Below are positions 8,140-17,110 of a stretch of 64,000 nt of DNA, piece after piece. Numbering within the stretch: position 1 is the first letter of the stretch; each line of letters opens with the position of its first letter. The stretch comes from Halomonas sp. PR-M31. GTDB taxonomy: Bacteria; Pseudomonadota; Gammaproteobacteria; Pseudomonadales; Halomonadaceae. The notes under the pieces were generated by a model. The model was not told the DNA's origin. It searched no databases and saw nothing but the letters and a program-made list of their open reading frames with translations. The DNA lies in assembly GCF_001039575.1 (NCBI RefSeq), contig NZ_JIBT01000029.1:1-64000 (forward strand). The letters run 5' to 3'. A program made the translations under genes and the position numbers.

Positions 8140-9270
8140 ATGGACTTTTCATTCAACGACGATCAGCGCGCCATCGCCGACATGGCCCAGAGTCTGTTCG
8201 CGGACAACTGTAGCGATGACCATCTCAAGGCCTTCGATGCCTCTGGCGAGCCTTACATGAGCGAGCTGTGGGGCACCTGCGTGGAAACCGGTTTGGCAGC
8301 GCTGTATATCCCGGAATCCGTGGGTGGCAGCGGCCTGGGCATGACTGATTTGATGCTGGTGCTGCAGGCCCAGGGCGAGGTGCTGGCGCCGGTGCCGCTA
8401 TGGCGCCATCAGCTGGCCACGGCGACCCTGGCGGAGTTTGCCGAAGCAGGGGTGTTTTCTTTGGAAGGCGCTGCGACTGGCGAAACCCTGCTGACCCTGT
8501 CCCTGCACGAGCACCACGATGCTCGTGGCATCGCCTTGAGAGGCACGTCTCATTCGGATGGCTGGCGACTCGATGGCCGTGTGAAAGCGGTCCCTCTGGC
8601 CGCTCAGTCCGCTTTGGCCCTGGTGCTGGCGGAACTACCGGAAGGGCCGCGTCTGGTGGTTCTGGACCCCCAGGCCCAAGGCGTGCAGCGTCAAGAAGGA
8701 GTGATGATGCAGGGCGAGCCGGTAGCTGATCTCGTGCTCGAAAACGTCATTCTGCCGACGTCTCATGTGCTGCCCGAGGCGGCCATCGATTGGCTGAAGA
8801 CACGCAGCGTCGCCGCCCTGTCGGCGTTGCAGCTCGGCGTCAGCGAGGCACATCTCAAGCGCACCGTGGAATACATCAGCGAGCGGCGTCAGTTCGATCG
8901 CACCATCGGCAGCTTCCAGGCGGTGCAGATGAGCATGGCGGACGCCCAGATCGCGCTGGAGACGCTGCGCTCGACCCTGTGGCAGCTGTGCTATCGCCTC
9001 GATGCTGGCCTACCGGCCCCCGCCGAGGCTCGAGCGGTGGCCTATCTGGCCTGCGAGGCGGGTCATGGCATCGGCCACAAGGCCCAGCACGTTCACGGCG
9101 GCGTCGGGGTGGATTTGAGCTATCCGATCTATCGCTATCTGTACTGGAGCCGCGCCCTGGGCCTCGAATTGGGAGGCGCCAGCGCCGCCCTCGATGACCT
9201 GGGCGACTGGCTGGCCCACAACGATACCTTGGGATGGAAATATGACCTCGATGAATACGCAACGCTTTGA
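8140..9270 (+). CDS. Acyl-CoA dehydrogenase, FadE28/ChsE1-like subunit
   Basis: 376-residue acyl-CoA dehydrogenase with an N-terminal FSFNDDQRAIADMAQ helix, the RRQFDRTIGSFQAVQ segment that binds FAD across the dimer, and a C-terminal VHGGVGV motif. In the mycobacterial igr operon, FadE28 and FadE29 form an alpha2beta2 dehydrogenase acting on the 3-carbon side chain of steroid-CoA; here the partner is the gene at 10867. The ATG follows AGGAG 8 nt after the ChsH2-like stop. Its end overlaps the ChsH1-like gene by 29 nt, consistent with translational coupling. Confidence 0.85.
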   Translation: MDFSFNDDQRAIADMAQSLFADNCSDDHLKAFDASGEPYMSELWGTCVETGLAALYIPESVGGSGLGMTDLMLVLQAQGEVLAPVPLWRHQLATATLAEFAEAGVFSLEGAATGETLLTLSLHEHHDARGIALRGTSHSDGWRLDGRVKAVPLAAQSALALVLAELPEGPRLVVLDPQAQGVQRQEGVMMQGEPVADLVLENVILPTSHVLPEAAIDWLKTRSVAALSALQLGVSEAHLKRTVEYISERRQFDRTIGSFQAVQMSMADAQIALETLRSTLWQLCYRLDAGLPAPAEARAVAYLACEAGHGIGHKAQHVHGGVGVDLSYPIYRYLYWSRALGLELGGASAALDDLGDWLAHNDTLGWKYDLDEYATL

Positions 9271-9661
9271 TGACGTCACTACCGGCGACACCCTGCCGGA
9301 GTTGTCCATCCCGATCACCGTGGCGCTGATTACCGCCGGGGCCATCGCCACCCGGGATTATTTTCCCGGCCATCACGACAAGGATGCGGCTCGGGAACTG
9401 GGTTCGCCGCACATCTTCATGAACATCCTTACCACCAACGGTTTGGTGCAGCGGTTCGTGGAAGGGTGGGCGGGCCCCGAGGCTCGGCTTGGCTCGCTGA
9501 AGATCAAGCTGGGAGCCCCCAACTACCCTGGCGACACCATGACCTTCAACGGTGAGGTGGTGTCTCGGGATGATTCGAACCGCACCGTGGAGGTGGCGAT
9601 TCAGGGCCTTAATTCCATGGGCAAACACGTCACCGGCACGGTCGGCGTCGCGCTGCCATGA
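9242..9661 (+). CDS. ChsH1-like MaoC hydratase subunit
   Basis: 139-residue single hot-dog MaoC-type protein. Asp39 and His44 (in RDYFPGHH) have the five-residue spacing of the Asp/His catalytic pair known in ChsH1, so this should be the active subunit of a ChsH1-ChsH2 pair hydrating the side-chain enoyl-CoA. The ATG at 9242 lies inside the end of the dehydrogenase gene; a second in-frame ATG at 9251 is an alternative start. The Ltp2-like aldolase gene follows after 16 nt. Confidence 0.85.
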   Translation: MTSMNTQRFDDVTTGDTLPELSIPITVALITAGAIATRDYFPGHHDKDAARELGSPHIFMNILTTNGLVQRFVEGWAGPEARLGSLKIKLGAPNYPGDTMTFNGEVVSRDDSNRTVEVAIQGLNSMGKHVTGTVGVALP

Positions 9662-9677
9662 GCCAGGGAGAATACGC

Positions 9678-10856
9678 ATGATGGATACCTCACTGAGCGG
9701 CCAGGCCGCCATCGTCGGTCTCGGCGCCACGGAGTTCTCCAAGAACTCCGGGCGTACCGAGCTGCGTCTGGCCATGGAAGCAACCCTAGACGCCTTGAAA
9801 GATGCGGGCATCGATCCGTCGGAGGTGGACGGCTTCAGCTCCTACTCCGTGGACAAGGTGCCGGAGTACGAGATTGCCCGTCTGCTGGGCTGCAAGGAAG
9901 TGCGCTTCTTCTCGCAAATTCCTCATGGTGGCGGGGCGGCCTGCGCGCCGATCCTGCACGCCGCCATGGCGGTGGCCACCGGTGTGGCCAATACCGTGGT
10001 GGTCTATCGGGCTATGAACGAGCGTTCCTGGTATCGATTCGGCAGCGGTAGCTACGGCTTTGCCTCCACGCCGATCTTCGAGAACGTCAACTACGGCTGG
10101 TACATGCCCCACGGCTTCCACACGCCGGCAGCCTGGGTGGGCATGTTCGCCCGGCGCTACATGCATACCTATGGCGCCACCTCCGAGGACTTCGGCCGGG
10201 TCGCCGTGGCGGCCCGGGACTTCGCCGCCACCAATCCCAACGCCTTCTTTTATGAGAAGCCGATCACCCTCGAGGATCATCAGAACTCCCGCTGGATCTG
10301 CGAGCCGCTGCATCTGCTCGACTGCTGTCAGGAGTCCGACGGTGCCGTGGCCATGGTGATCACCCGGGCGGATCGGGCCAAGGATTTGAAAGCCAAACCG
10401 GTGATCGTCAAGGCTGGTTCCCAAGGCATCGCTAACGGCCAGCAGATCATGACCTCCTTCTACCGGGACGACATCACCGGCCTGCCGGAGATGGGGGTGG
10501 TCGCCAAGGAACTCTATGCCCAATCGAAGCTCGGGCCGGAGGATTTTCAGACCGCGATCATCTACGACCACTTCACGCCTTTCGTGTTGCCCCAGCTCGA
10601 GGAGTTTGGCTTCGTGCGCCGCGGCGAGGCCAAGGAATTCATTCGCGAAGGCCATCATGCCCGAGGCGGCAAGCTACCCATCAACACCCACGGCGGCCAG
10701 ATCGGTGAAGCCTATATCCATGGCATGAATGGCGTCGCCGAGGCGGTACGTCAGGTGCGGGGCAGCGCCGTCAATCAGGTGGCGGACGTAGAGAATGTGC
10801 TGGTCACCGCCGGTACCGGGGTGCCTACCAGCGGCCTGATTCTGGGAACAACGTGA
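9678..10856 (+). CDS. ltp2: Ltp2-like steroid side-chain aldolase (thiolase fold)
   Basis: 392-residue thiolase-fold protein. Segments such as GQAAIVG, FSKNSGR, HQNSRWI, YDHFTPF and NTHGGQ-GEAYIHGMNG match mycobacterial Ltp2 very closely as I know that sequence. Ltp2 performs a retro-aldol cleavage of the 17-hydroxy-propanoyl-CoA side chain, releasing propionyl-CoA and a 17-ketosteroid, and needs the DUF35 domain of ChsH2, which is encoded at 7085. Start at ATG 9678 after AGGGAG; ATG 9681 is also possible. This is one of the strongest indications that the cluster degrades steroids with a side chain. Confidence 0.9.
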   Translation: MMDTSLSGQAAIVGLGATEFSKNSGRTELRLAMEATLDALKDAGIDPSEVDGFSSYSVDKVPEYEIARLLGCKEVRFFSQIPHGGGAACAPILHAAMAVATGVANTVVVYRAMNERSWYRFGSGSYGFASTPIFENVNYGWYMPHGFHTPAAWVGMFARRYMHTYGATSEDFGRVAVAARDFAATNPNAFFYEKPITLEDHQNSRWICEPLHLLDCCQESDGAVAMVITRADRAKDLKAKPVIVKAGSQGIANGQQIMTSFYRDDITGLPEMGVVAKELYAQSKLGPEDFQTAIIYDHFTPFVLPQLEEFGFVRRGEAKEFIREGHHARGGKLPINTHGGQIGEAYIHGMNGVAEAVRQVRGSAVNQVADVENVLVTAGTGVPTSGLILGTT

Positions 10857-10866
10857 GGAAGACGCC

Positions 10867-12033
10867 ATGTTTGTGGATTTGACTGCGGAGCAGCACGATC
10901 TGCGCCGCCGCGTACGCGACTATTTTACCTCGCTCATGACCCCGGAACTGCGTCAGCGGCTACGTGGCAAGGAAGGTGGGGACGAGTTCCGCCAGGTCGT
11001 GCGCCAGATAGGTCAGGACGGCTGGCTCGCCGTGGGCTGGCCCAAGGAGCACGGTGGCCAGGGGTTCAAGGCAACCGAGCAGTTGATCTTCTTCGAGGAA
11101 GCCAATATCGCCGGCGCTCCGCTGCCTTTCGTCACCATCAGCACCGTGGGTCCGGCACTGATGGAGTTTGGCACCGAGCTGCAAAAGGAGCGCTTCTTGC
11201 CAGGCATTGCCGCTGGGGAGATTCATTTTGCCATCGGCTACTCCGAGCCGGATGCAGGCTCGGATCTTGCGACCTTGAAAACCAGTGCACGGCTCGAGGG
11301 TGACAATTTTCTCATCAACGGCAGCAAGCTATGGACCTCCGGCGCGGATTCCGCGGACTTCATCTGGCTGGCGGCGAGGACCGATCCGGAGCGTCCGCGG
11401 CATAAGGGTGTCTCGATCCTGATTCTGGACACTACCGAGCCAGGCTTCTCCAGCACGGTGATTCCTACCTGCAGCAATCCCACGGCGGCGACTTACTACG
11501 ATGATGTAAAAGTGCCTCGGGAGATGCTGGTGGGTGAGCTCAATGGCGGCTGGAAGCTGCTCACTTCTCAGCTCAATCACGAGCGCCTTGGATTGGGGTC
11601 CTGGTCCGACAAGGCGGCGGGCATGTTCCGCCGCGTCTATCTTTGGGCTCGGGAGCCGGATGAGCAGGGTCGTCGCGCCATCGATCGGCCTTGGGTGCAG
11701 CGCGCCCTTGCGGAATGCTATGCCCGGCTCGAGGCCATGCGTCTGATCAATTTTCGCATTGCAGCGGATCTGGAAGCAGGGCACATGGACGTGGCGCTTG
11801 CTTCGATCACCAAGGTCTACGGCTCGGAATCCGCCGTCGAGATTCTACGTCGGCTGAGCGAGGTGGTGGGTGCCAGCAGTTTGGTTCGCGAGGGGTCCGC
11901 CGCGGCGGTGCTGCTTGGCGAGCTGGAATATGAACTGCGCGCCTCGGTGACCTTGACCTTCGGTGGCGGCACCAACGAGATTCAGCGCGAATTGATCGCC
12001 CAGTTTGGGCTAGGGTTGCCGCGGGGAAGATAA
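10867..12033 (+). CDS. Acyl-CoA dehydrogenase, FadE29/ChsE2-like subunit
   Basis: 388-residue acyl-CoA dehydrogenase whose beginning (MFVDLTAEQ), GYSEPDAGSDLA substrate/FAD segment, ATYYDDVKVP and FGGGTNEIQRE C-terminus align well with FadE29 of the mycobacterial igr operon. It should pair with the FadE28-like subunit at 8140 as a heterotetramer that desaturates the last three-carbon side chain of a steroid-CoA. It starts 10 nt after the aldolase stop behind GAGGAAG. Confidence 0.85.
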   Translation: MFVDLTAEQHDLRRRVRDYFTSLMTPELRQRLRGKEGGDEFRQVVRQIGQDGWLAVGWPKEHGGQGFKATEQLIFFEEANIAGAPLPFVTISTVGPALMEFGTELQKERFLPGIAAGEIHFAIGYSEPDAGSDLATLKTSARLEGDNFLINGSKLWTSGADSADFIWLAARTDPERPRHKGVSILILDTTEPGFSSTVIPTCSNPTAATYYDDVKVPREMLVGELNGGWKLLTSQLNHERLGLGSWSDKAAGMFRRVYLWAREPDEQGRRAIDRPWVQRALAECYARLEAMRLINFRIAADLEAGHMDVALASITKVYGSESAVEILRRLSEVVGASSLVREGSAAAVLLGELEYELRASVTLTFGGGTNEIQRELIAQFGLGLPRGR

Positions 12034-12047
12034 ACGGAGGCCACATA

Positions 12048-13520
12048 ATGAGCGACTATTCTCCCGCCCGGCCCTGCCGACTCGAGAACGTGCCCCAGTG
12101 GGACATCGAGACGGACGTGGCCATTGTAGGCTTTGGCGCCGCAGGCAGCTGCGCCGCTATCGAGGCCCGGGAAATCGGGGCAGAAGTAGAGGTATTCGAG
12201 GTCGCTTCAGAAGCCGGCGGCAGCGCCTCCTGGTCCGGAGGCGAGGTCTATGTCGGCGGCAGTGGCGGCACGTCCGTGCAACGCGAGGCGAACTTTACCG
12301 ATACCACCGAGGCCTTCGAGCGCTATCTCATGATGGCCGGGGGGCCGGCGGCGGACGCGCAGCGGGTGGCGCTTTACGCTCAGAGCGGTGTGGCGCATTT
12401 CGAATGGCTCAAGGCCCAGGGCGTGCCCTTCAAGGGTACCTACCTGCCGGGCAAGTGGATCGAGCCTACTACCGACGACACCCTGCTGTGGTCCGGCAAT
12501 GAACAGGCCTGGCCGTTTTGCGAGCAAGCCACCCCGGCACCGCGCGGCCATACCGCCCAGTTCAAGGGCTGGGGCGGCGGCAAGGTGCTGATGGAAAATC
12601 TTTGCGCTCGCGCCGAGACGATGGGGGCCAAGGTGCATTATGGCGCCCGCACGTTGTGCTTGATCGTTGACGGCGAAGGTGCGGTCCAGGGATTGGTGGT
12701 GCGCCTCGACGGCAAGCCGCGCTTCGTGCGCGCCCGCCGGGGCGTGATCCTGTGCGCCGGGGGCTTTATCGCCAATCGAGAGATGGTGACGCGTTTCGTG
12801 CCCCAGGCGCTGGCCTGCAAGCAGCAGGTCACCGGCGGCAACGATGACGGCTCCGGCATTCGCATGGGCATCGGCGTGGGTGCGGCGACCCTGAACATGC
12901 AAGAATTCTTCGCCACTTTGCCGTTTTTCCCACCGGAATCCTTGGTCAAGGGTATTTTCATCAACAATCGCGGCCAGCGTTTCATCAACGAGGACACCTA
13001 CCACGGCCGGGTGGCCCACTACGTGCTGCGTCAACCGGAAGGGCGGGCCTGGCTGCTGGTGGACAACGCCATCTTCGGCCGCCCGGTGATCGAGCCGAAT
13101 ATCGACATCGCCGCGGTAGGAGAGTCCTGGGAAGAAGTGGAGCAGGAGCTGGGCCTGCCCGAAGGCGCACTGCAACATACCGTGGAAGAGTTCAATCGCC
13201 ATGCCGCTCAGGGAGAAGATCCCTACTTTCACAAAGGCGCCGACTGGCTGCGCCCGCTCAATGAGCCGCCTTTCGCCGCGATCGCCTACTCTCCCGAGGA
13301 CACCAACTTTCATGCCTTCACCCTGGGCGGCCTTGCAACGCGGCCCAGCGGCGAGGTATTGGACGCGGACGGTCAGCCTGTCCGCGGGCTCTACGCCGCC
13401 GGACGTACCGCCTGCGGCCTGCCGCGCTGGGGGGAGGGCTACAGCTCCGGGCTGTCTTTGGGGGATTCCACCTTCTTTGGGCGCCAGGCCGGGCGTCAAG
13501 CGGCGGTACAAGAGCCGTGA
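12048..13520 (+). CDS. FAD-dependent 3-ketosteroid dehydrogenase (KstD/Kst4D type)
   Basis: 490-residue flavoprotein of the fumarate reductase/KstD superfamily. A Rossmann motif GFGAAGSCAA lies near residue 27, GGSASWSGGE near 63, and the C-terminal FAD-binding LPRWGEGYSSGLSLGDS is typical of 3-ketosteroid dehydrogenases. Such enzymes introduce the delta-1 or delta-4(5alpha) double bond in ring A. The C-terminal signature and a length under 500 favour the delta-4(5alpha) kind (Kst4D), but I cannot distinguish the regiospecificity with certainty. The ATG follows GGAGG. It sits between two acyl-CoA dehydrogenase groups in the box-2 rightward operon. Confidence 0.75.
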   Translation: MSDYSPARPCRLENVPQWDIETDVAIVGFGAAGSCAAIEAREIGAEVEVFEVASEAGGSASWSGGEVYVGGSGGTSVQREANFTDTTEAFERYLMMAGGPAADAQRVALYAQSGVAHFEWLKAQGVPFKGTYLPGKWIEPTTDDTLLWSGNEQAWPFCEQATPAPRGHTAQFKGWGGGKVLMENLCARAETMGAKVHYGARTLCLIVDGEGAVQGLVVRLDGKPRFVRARRGVILCAGGFIANREMVTRFVPQALACKQQVTGGNDDGSGIRMGIGVGAATLNMQEFFATLPFFPPESLVKGIFINNRGQRFINEDTYHGRVAHYVLRQPEGRAWLLVDNAIFGRPVIEPNIDIAAVGESWEEVEQELGLPEGALQHTVEEFNRHAAQGEDPYFHKGADWLRPLNEPPFAAIAYSPEDTNFHAFTLGGLATRPSGEVLDADGQPVRGLYAAGRTACGLPRWGEGYSSGLSLGDSTFFGRQAGRQAAVQEP

Positions 13521-13606
13521 TCCCGCGTGTTCTCGTCCATCCGGACGACGAGGCGCTCGCGGGCGCGCTTAGGGTAAAGGTAGATGATAAGGCAAAAGGC
13601 AAACCC

Positions 13607-14818
13607 ATGAACGACAACGACAAAGACGCGTTTCGCCAGCAGGTGCGGGAGTGGCTCGAGGCCAACTGCCCGCCGTCGCTGCGCACCCCGACCCCGGAAG
13701 ACGAGATGGTGTGGGGCGGCAGCAACGTCGGCTTCAAGACCGAGGATCAGCGTCTGTGGTTCGAGCGCATGCGCGACAAGGGCTGGTTTTGCCCGGACTG
13801 GCCTAAGGAGTACGGCGGCGGCGGGCTTTCACGTCAGGAAGTCGCGATCCTCGAGGCGGAACAGCGCCGGCTGCGCTGTCGTCCGCCGCAGATCAATCTG
13901 GGCATCTGGATGCTTGGTCCGGTGCTGCTGGAATATGGCAGCGAGGAACAGAAAAAGCGCTTGTTGCCCCCCATGACTCGGGGCGAGGTGCGCTGGTGTC
14001 AGGGCTTCAGTGAGCCCAATGCCGGCTCGGATCTGGCCAATATCCGCACCACCGCCAAGGATGCCGGGGATCACTTTTTGGTCGATGGCACCAAGATATG
14101 GACCTCCTACGGTGACAAGTCCGACTGGATGTATGCCCTGGTTCGGACGGATTCTCAGGCACCCAAGCATCAGGGCATCAGCCTGCTGGTGCTGGACATG
14201 CACGCACCCGGGGTGAGCGTGGCGCCGATCCATCTGATCAGCGGCAAGTCTACCTTCTGTCAGGTGTTCTTCGATGGGGTCGAAGTGCCCAAGGAGAACC
14301 TGATCGGCCCGCTCAACGGCGGCTGGTCCCTGGCCAAGAAGCTGCTGCAGCACGAGCGCAGCGCCATGTCCAAGTTCGGCGAGTTCAGCTTGCCCACCCA
14401 TTTCCATTTGATGCCGCTGATCCAGGAATACCTGCCGCAACCTCATACCCCGGCGGACACCGCCCTGCATGCCCGGGCTACCGCCTGCGCCATGGAGGAA
14501 GCAGCCTATAATCTTACCGTGCAGCGCATGGGCGAAGAGGGCCAGGCGGGTCAGGACGTCTCCGGGCTGATGGCGATCATGAAGCTGGTACATACCGAGC
14601 AGGAGCGTGTGAAGTTCGAGGTGCTGCTGGACGCCATGGGTTATCGCGCTCTGGGCTGGGCCGGCGAGACCTTCACCGATCAGGAAAAGGCGATCGACAA
14701 GGCCTGGCTCAACAGCTTCACCCAGACCATCGCCGGCGGCTCCTCGGAGGTGCAGCTCAACGTCATCGCCAAACGGGTGCTGGATCTGCCGGACGCCCCT
14801 AAAGGAGCCAAGCCATGA
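13607..14818 (+). CDS. Acyl-CoA dehydrogenase, larger subunit of a pair
   Basis: 403-residue acyl-CoA dehydrogenase with the GFSEPNAGSDLA segment, the WTSYG motif after KI, and a C-terminal GGSSEVQLN replacing the common GG-NEIQ-. The following gene overlaps its stop by ATGA, so the two are translationally coupled and probably form one alpha2beta2 enzyme. By analogy with cholate and cholesterol pathways this may be the dehydrogenase of an earlier side-chain cycle, but that assignment is inference. The ATG at 13607 was chosen over a longer frame because the extra 30 residues do not resemble the family. Confidence 0.83.
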   Translation: MNDNDKDAFRQQVREWLEANCPPSLRTPTPEDEMVWGGSNVGFKTEDQRLWFERMRDKGWFCPDWPKEYGGGGLSRQEVAILEAEQRRLRCRPPQINLGIWMLGPVLLEYGSEEQKKRLLPPMTRGEVRWCQGFSEPNAGSDLANIRTTAKDAGDHFLVDGTKIWTSYGDKSDWMYALVRTDSQAPKHQGISLLVLDMHAPGVSVAPIHLISGKSTFCQVFFDGVEVPKENLIGPLNGGWSLAKKLLQHERSAMSKFGEFSLPTHFHLMPLIQEYLPQPHTPADTALHARATACAMEEAAYNLTVQRMGEEGQAGQDVSGLMAIMKLVHTEQERVKFEVLLDAMGYRALGWAGETFTDQEKAIDKAWLNSFTQTIAGGSSEVQLNVIAKRVLDLPDAPKGAKP

Positions 14819-15945
14819 GTCTGGTCTATTCCGAAGAACATCGCATGCTGGCGGACTCCGCCCGGGATTTTCTCACCGAGCGCAGCCCGGTGGCCGCCCA
14901 GCGCGCCCTGCGGGATCAAGAGGATACCCTGGGTTTCGATCCGACCACCTGGCGGGAAATGATCGAACTGGGCTGGAGCGGAATTCCCTTTGCCGAGCAG
15001 TACGGCGGCCTGGAGTTCGGCATGAAGGGCATGGGCGCGGTCTTCGAGGAGCTGGGCCGGGAACTTAGCCCCTCGCCGATGCTTTCCAGTGTGGTCTTGG
15101 CTGGCTCCCTGATAGGAGCAGCAGGCAGCGTCGATCAGCGCCAGGACTGGCTGCCGCTGCTGATTCAGGGCGAAAAACGCCTGGCCCTGGCAGTGGACGA
15201 AGGCGCCCGCCATGACCCTAGCCGCCTGAGCCTGACCGCCAAACGGGAATCCGTCGGCTATCGCCTTTCCGGTGACAAGGTCATGGTACTCGACGGCCAT
15301 GAAGCAGACGGCTGGATCGTTGCCGCTCGAACTGATGAAGGCGATGACGACGTCAGCCTGTTTTTGGTACCCGCCGGCACCTCCGGCGTCTCCACTACTC
15401 GGCTTTGGCTGGTGGACTCTCGCAATGTCGCCAACCTGCATCTCGATAACGTCGTGCTTGATGCATCCTATCTGCTGGGCGAGCCGGGCCGAGGCAAGGC
15501 CGCTTTGGAACGCGCTCTGGATCATGGGCGAGTCTGTCTGGCAGCGGAAATGCAGGGCATCTGCGAGACGCTCTTTGCCACGACCCTCGACTACCTGCGT
15601 ACTCGCGTGCAGTTCGATGTACGCATCGGCAGCTTCCAGGCCCTGCAGCACCGCGCCGCCTGGCTCCACGTGGAGCTGGCGCTTGCCCGCAGCACCCTTA
15701 TGGCGGCGCTGGACGCCATCGACCGCGGCGCGCAAGACGCCGCCGCCCAAGTCAGCCTCGCCAAGTGGAAGGTCGGCCAGATGGCGGACCGGGTCGGCAA
15801 CGAAGCGGTGCAGCTGCACGGCGGCATCGGCGTCACCGACGAACTCAATATCGGCCTCTATCTCAAGCGTTTGCGGGTCGCTCAGGCTAGCCTTGGTGAT
15901 GCGGACTACCACCTCGCTCGTTATGCGGAGTTGTCGCAGGAGTAG
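14815..15945 (+). CDS. Acyl-CoA dehydrogenase, smaller subunit of a pair
   Basis: 376-residue acyl-CoA dehydrogenase with an N-terminal SEEHRMLADSARDFL helix, RVQFDVRIGSFQALQ and LHGGIGVTDE. It overlaps the preceding dehydrogenase by 4 nt. It is the last gene of the rightward operon that begins at 6252, and a strong terminator follows within 25 nt. Confidence 0.83.
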   Translation: MSLVYSEEHRMLADSARDFLTERSPVAAQRALRDQEDTLGFDPTTWREMIELGWSGIPFAEQYGGLEFGMKGMGAVFEELGRELSPSPMLSSVVLAGSLIGAAGSVDQRQDWLPLLIQGEKRLALAVDEGARHDPSRLSLTAKRESVGYRLSGDKVMVLDGHEADGWIVAARTDEGDDDVSLFLVPAGTSGVSTTRLWLVDSRNVANLHLDNVVLDASYLLGEPGRGKAALERALDHGRVCLAAEMQGICETLFATTLDYLRTRVQFDVRIGSFQALQHRAAWLHVELALARSTLMAALDAIDRGAQDAAAQVSLAKWKVGQMADRVGNEAVQLHGGIGVTDELNIGLYLKRLRVAQASLGDADYHLARYAELSQE

Positions 15946-15968
15946 AGATGAAAGTAGGGAGTGTCGAA

Positions 15969-16007
15969 CAAGAAAGCCGAGGCGTTGAGCCTCGGCTTTC
16001 TTGTTTG
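15969..16007 (+). terminator. Terminator ending the 6252-15945 operon
   Basis: A 15-bp perfect inverted repeat (15969-15983 with 15989-16003, core AAGCCGAGGC / GCCTCGGCTT) with a 5-nt loop is followed by TTTCTTGTTTG. It separates the first catabolic block from hutG. Bases 16008-16120 contain no gene. Confidence 0.8.
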
Positions 16008-16120
16008 TAACGAGTTTTACCTTCGTAAAATAAACGGTGCGCTATTCTAAGGGTCGAGGACGGTTCTTCTACCTTTACCCTGAGGGCAAAAATACTGTCG
16101 TCATTCTCTAAATTTAGGCC

Positions 16121-17110
16121 ATGAAGGGAGGCGTCTTGAATACGTTGCTTACCGATTCTTATCCGATTGAAGCCTGGCAGGGGCGACAGGATATCGAGGA
16201 AGGCGTTAAAGGCAATCGCTGGCATCAGCAGGTGGCGGCCTATCAGCGTCAGCGTAGCGAGGCACCAGTCCTGCTGGGTTACGCCTGCGAAGCGGGTGTT
16301 ATTCGCAACAAGGGCCGGGCTGGCGCCAAGGAGGGCCCTGTTACAGCGCGCAAGAATCTTGCCAACCTTCCTGCATTGGAAGGCGTCACGCTTTTCGATG
16401 CCGGCGATATCGACTGTCGCGATGATGCCCTTGAGCATACTCAGCAGAATTATGCTCACGCCGTGGCCGGCATTATTGACGACGGCAATCTTCTGCTGGG
16501 AGTCGGCGGCGATCACTCGATCACCTATGCGACGTTTCAGGGTTTGCTTCAGTCTGATTGCGCTTATGATGAGGCCCGCTACGGCATCATCAATTTCGAT
16601 GCGCATCTCGATAACCGTTGCAGCAAACCACGCAATTCGGGAACGTCCTTTTATAATCTGATGGAAGTTTGTCAAAAGCGCGAACTGGATTTCAAGTACG
16701 CCTGTATCGGGTTGAGCGCCTATGCCAATACCCGTGCCTTGATCGAACGGGCGGAGCAGGATGGAGCGCTACTCATATACGACACCGCCTGTATTCCGAG
16801 CAGACTGACGGAACTGGCCGCTCAGTTGGAAACCTTTATTGCCTCTCGCGATCTGGTTTATCTCACTATCGATATGGACTGTTTACCTGCCGCCACCATG
16901 CCCGCGGTCAGTGCCCCCGCGGCCATGGGAATCGACTACTGGTTGCTGGAGCAGTTGACGACCAGAATTGTGAAAAACCCCAAGATAAGGGTCGTCGATA
17001 TTGCGGAATTCAGTCCGGTTTTCGATCTCGACGGGCGTAGCGCCAAGGTAACCGGACGTTTGCTTGCCGCATTGATCCATGCGTGCGCAATTCAAGAGGC
17101 ATCACGATGA
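16121..17110 (+). CDS. hutG: Formimidoylglutamase (arginase/agmatinase fold)
   Basis: 329-residue ureohydrolase-fold protein, likely HutG: N-formimidoyl-L-glutamate + water gives glutamate and formamide, the last step of one histidine-degradation route. The binuclear metal site is visible: GGDHS (H132), DAHLD (160-164) and DMDCLPA near residue 250, the last being the HutG variant of the arginase motif. The ATG at 16121 has no clear Shine-Dalgarno; an in-frame TTG at 16136 lies just after GGGAGG and is an alternative start. The gene overlaps gltS by ATGA. It is unrelated to the steroid genes around it and lacks the regulon box. Confidence 0.8.
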   Translation: MKGGVLNTLLTDSYPIEAWQGRQDIEEGVKGNRWHQQVAAYQRQRSEAPVLLGYACEAGVIRNKGRAGAKEGPVTARKNLANLPALEGVTLFDAGDIDCRDDALEHTQQNYAHAVAGIIDDGNLLLGVGGDHSITYATFQGLLQSDCAYDEARYGIINFDAHLDNRCSKPRNSGTSFYNLMEVCQKRELDFKYACIGLSAYANTRALIERAEQDGALLIYDTACIPSRLTELAAQLETFIASRDLVYLTIDMDCLPAATMPAVSAPAAMGIDYWLLEQLTTRIVKNPKIRVVDIAEFSPVFDLDGRSAKVTGRLLAALIHACAIQEASR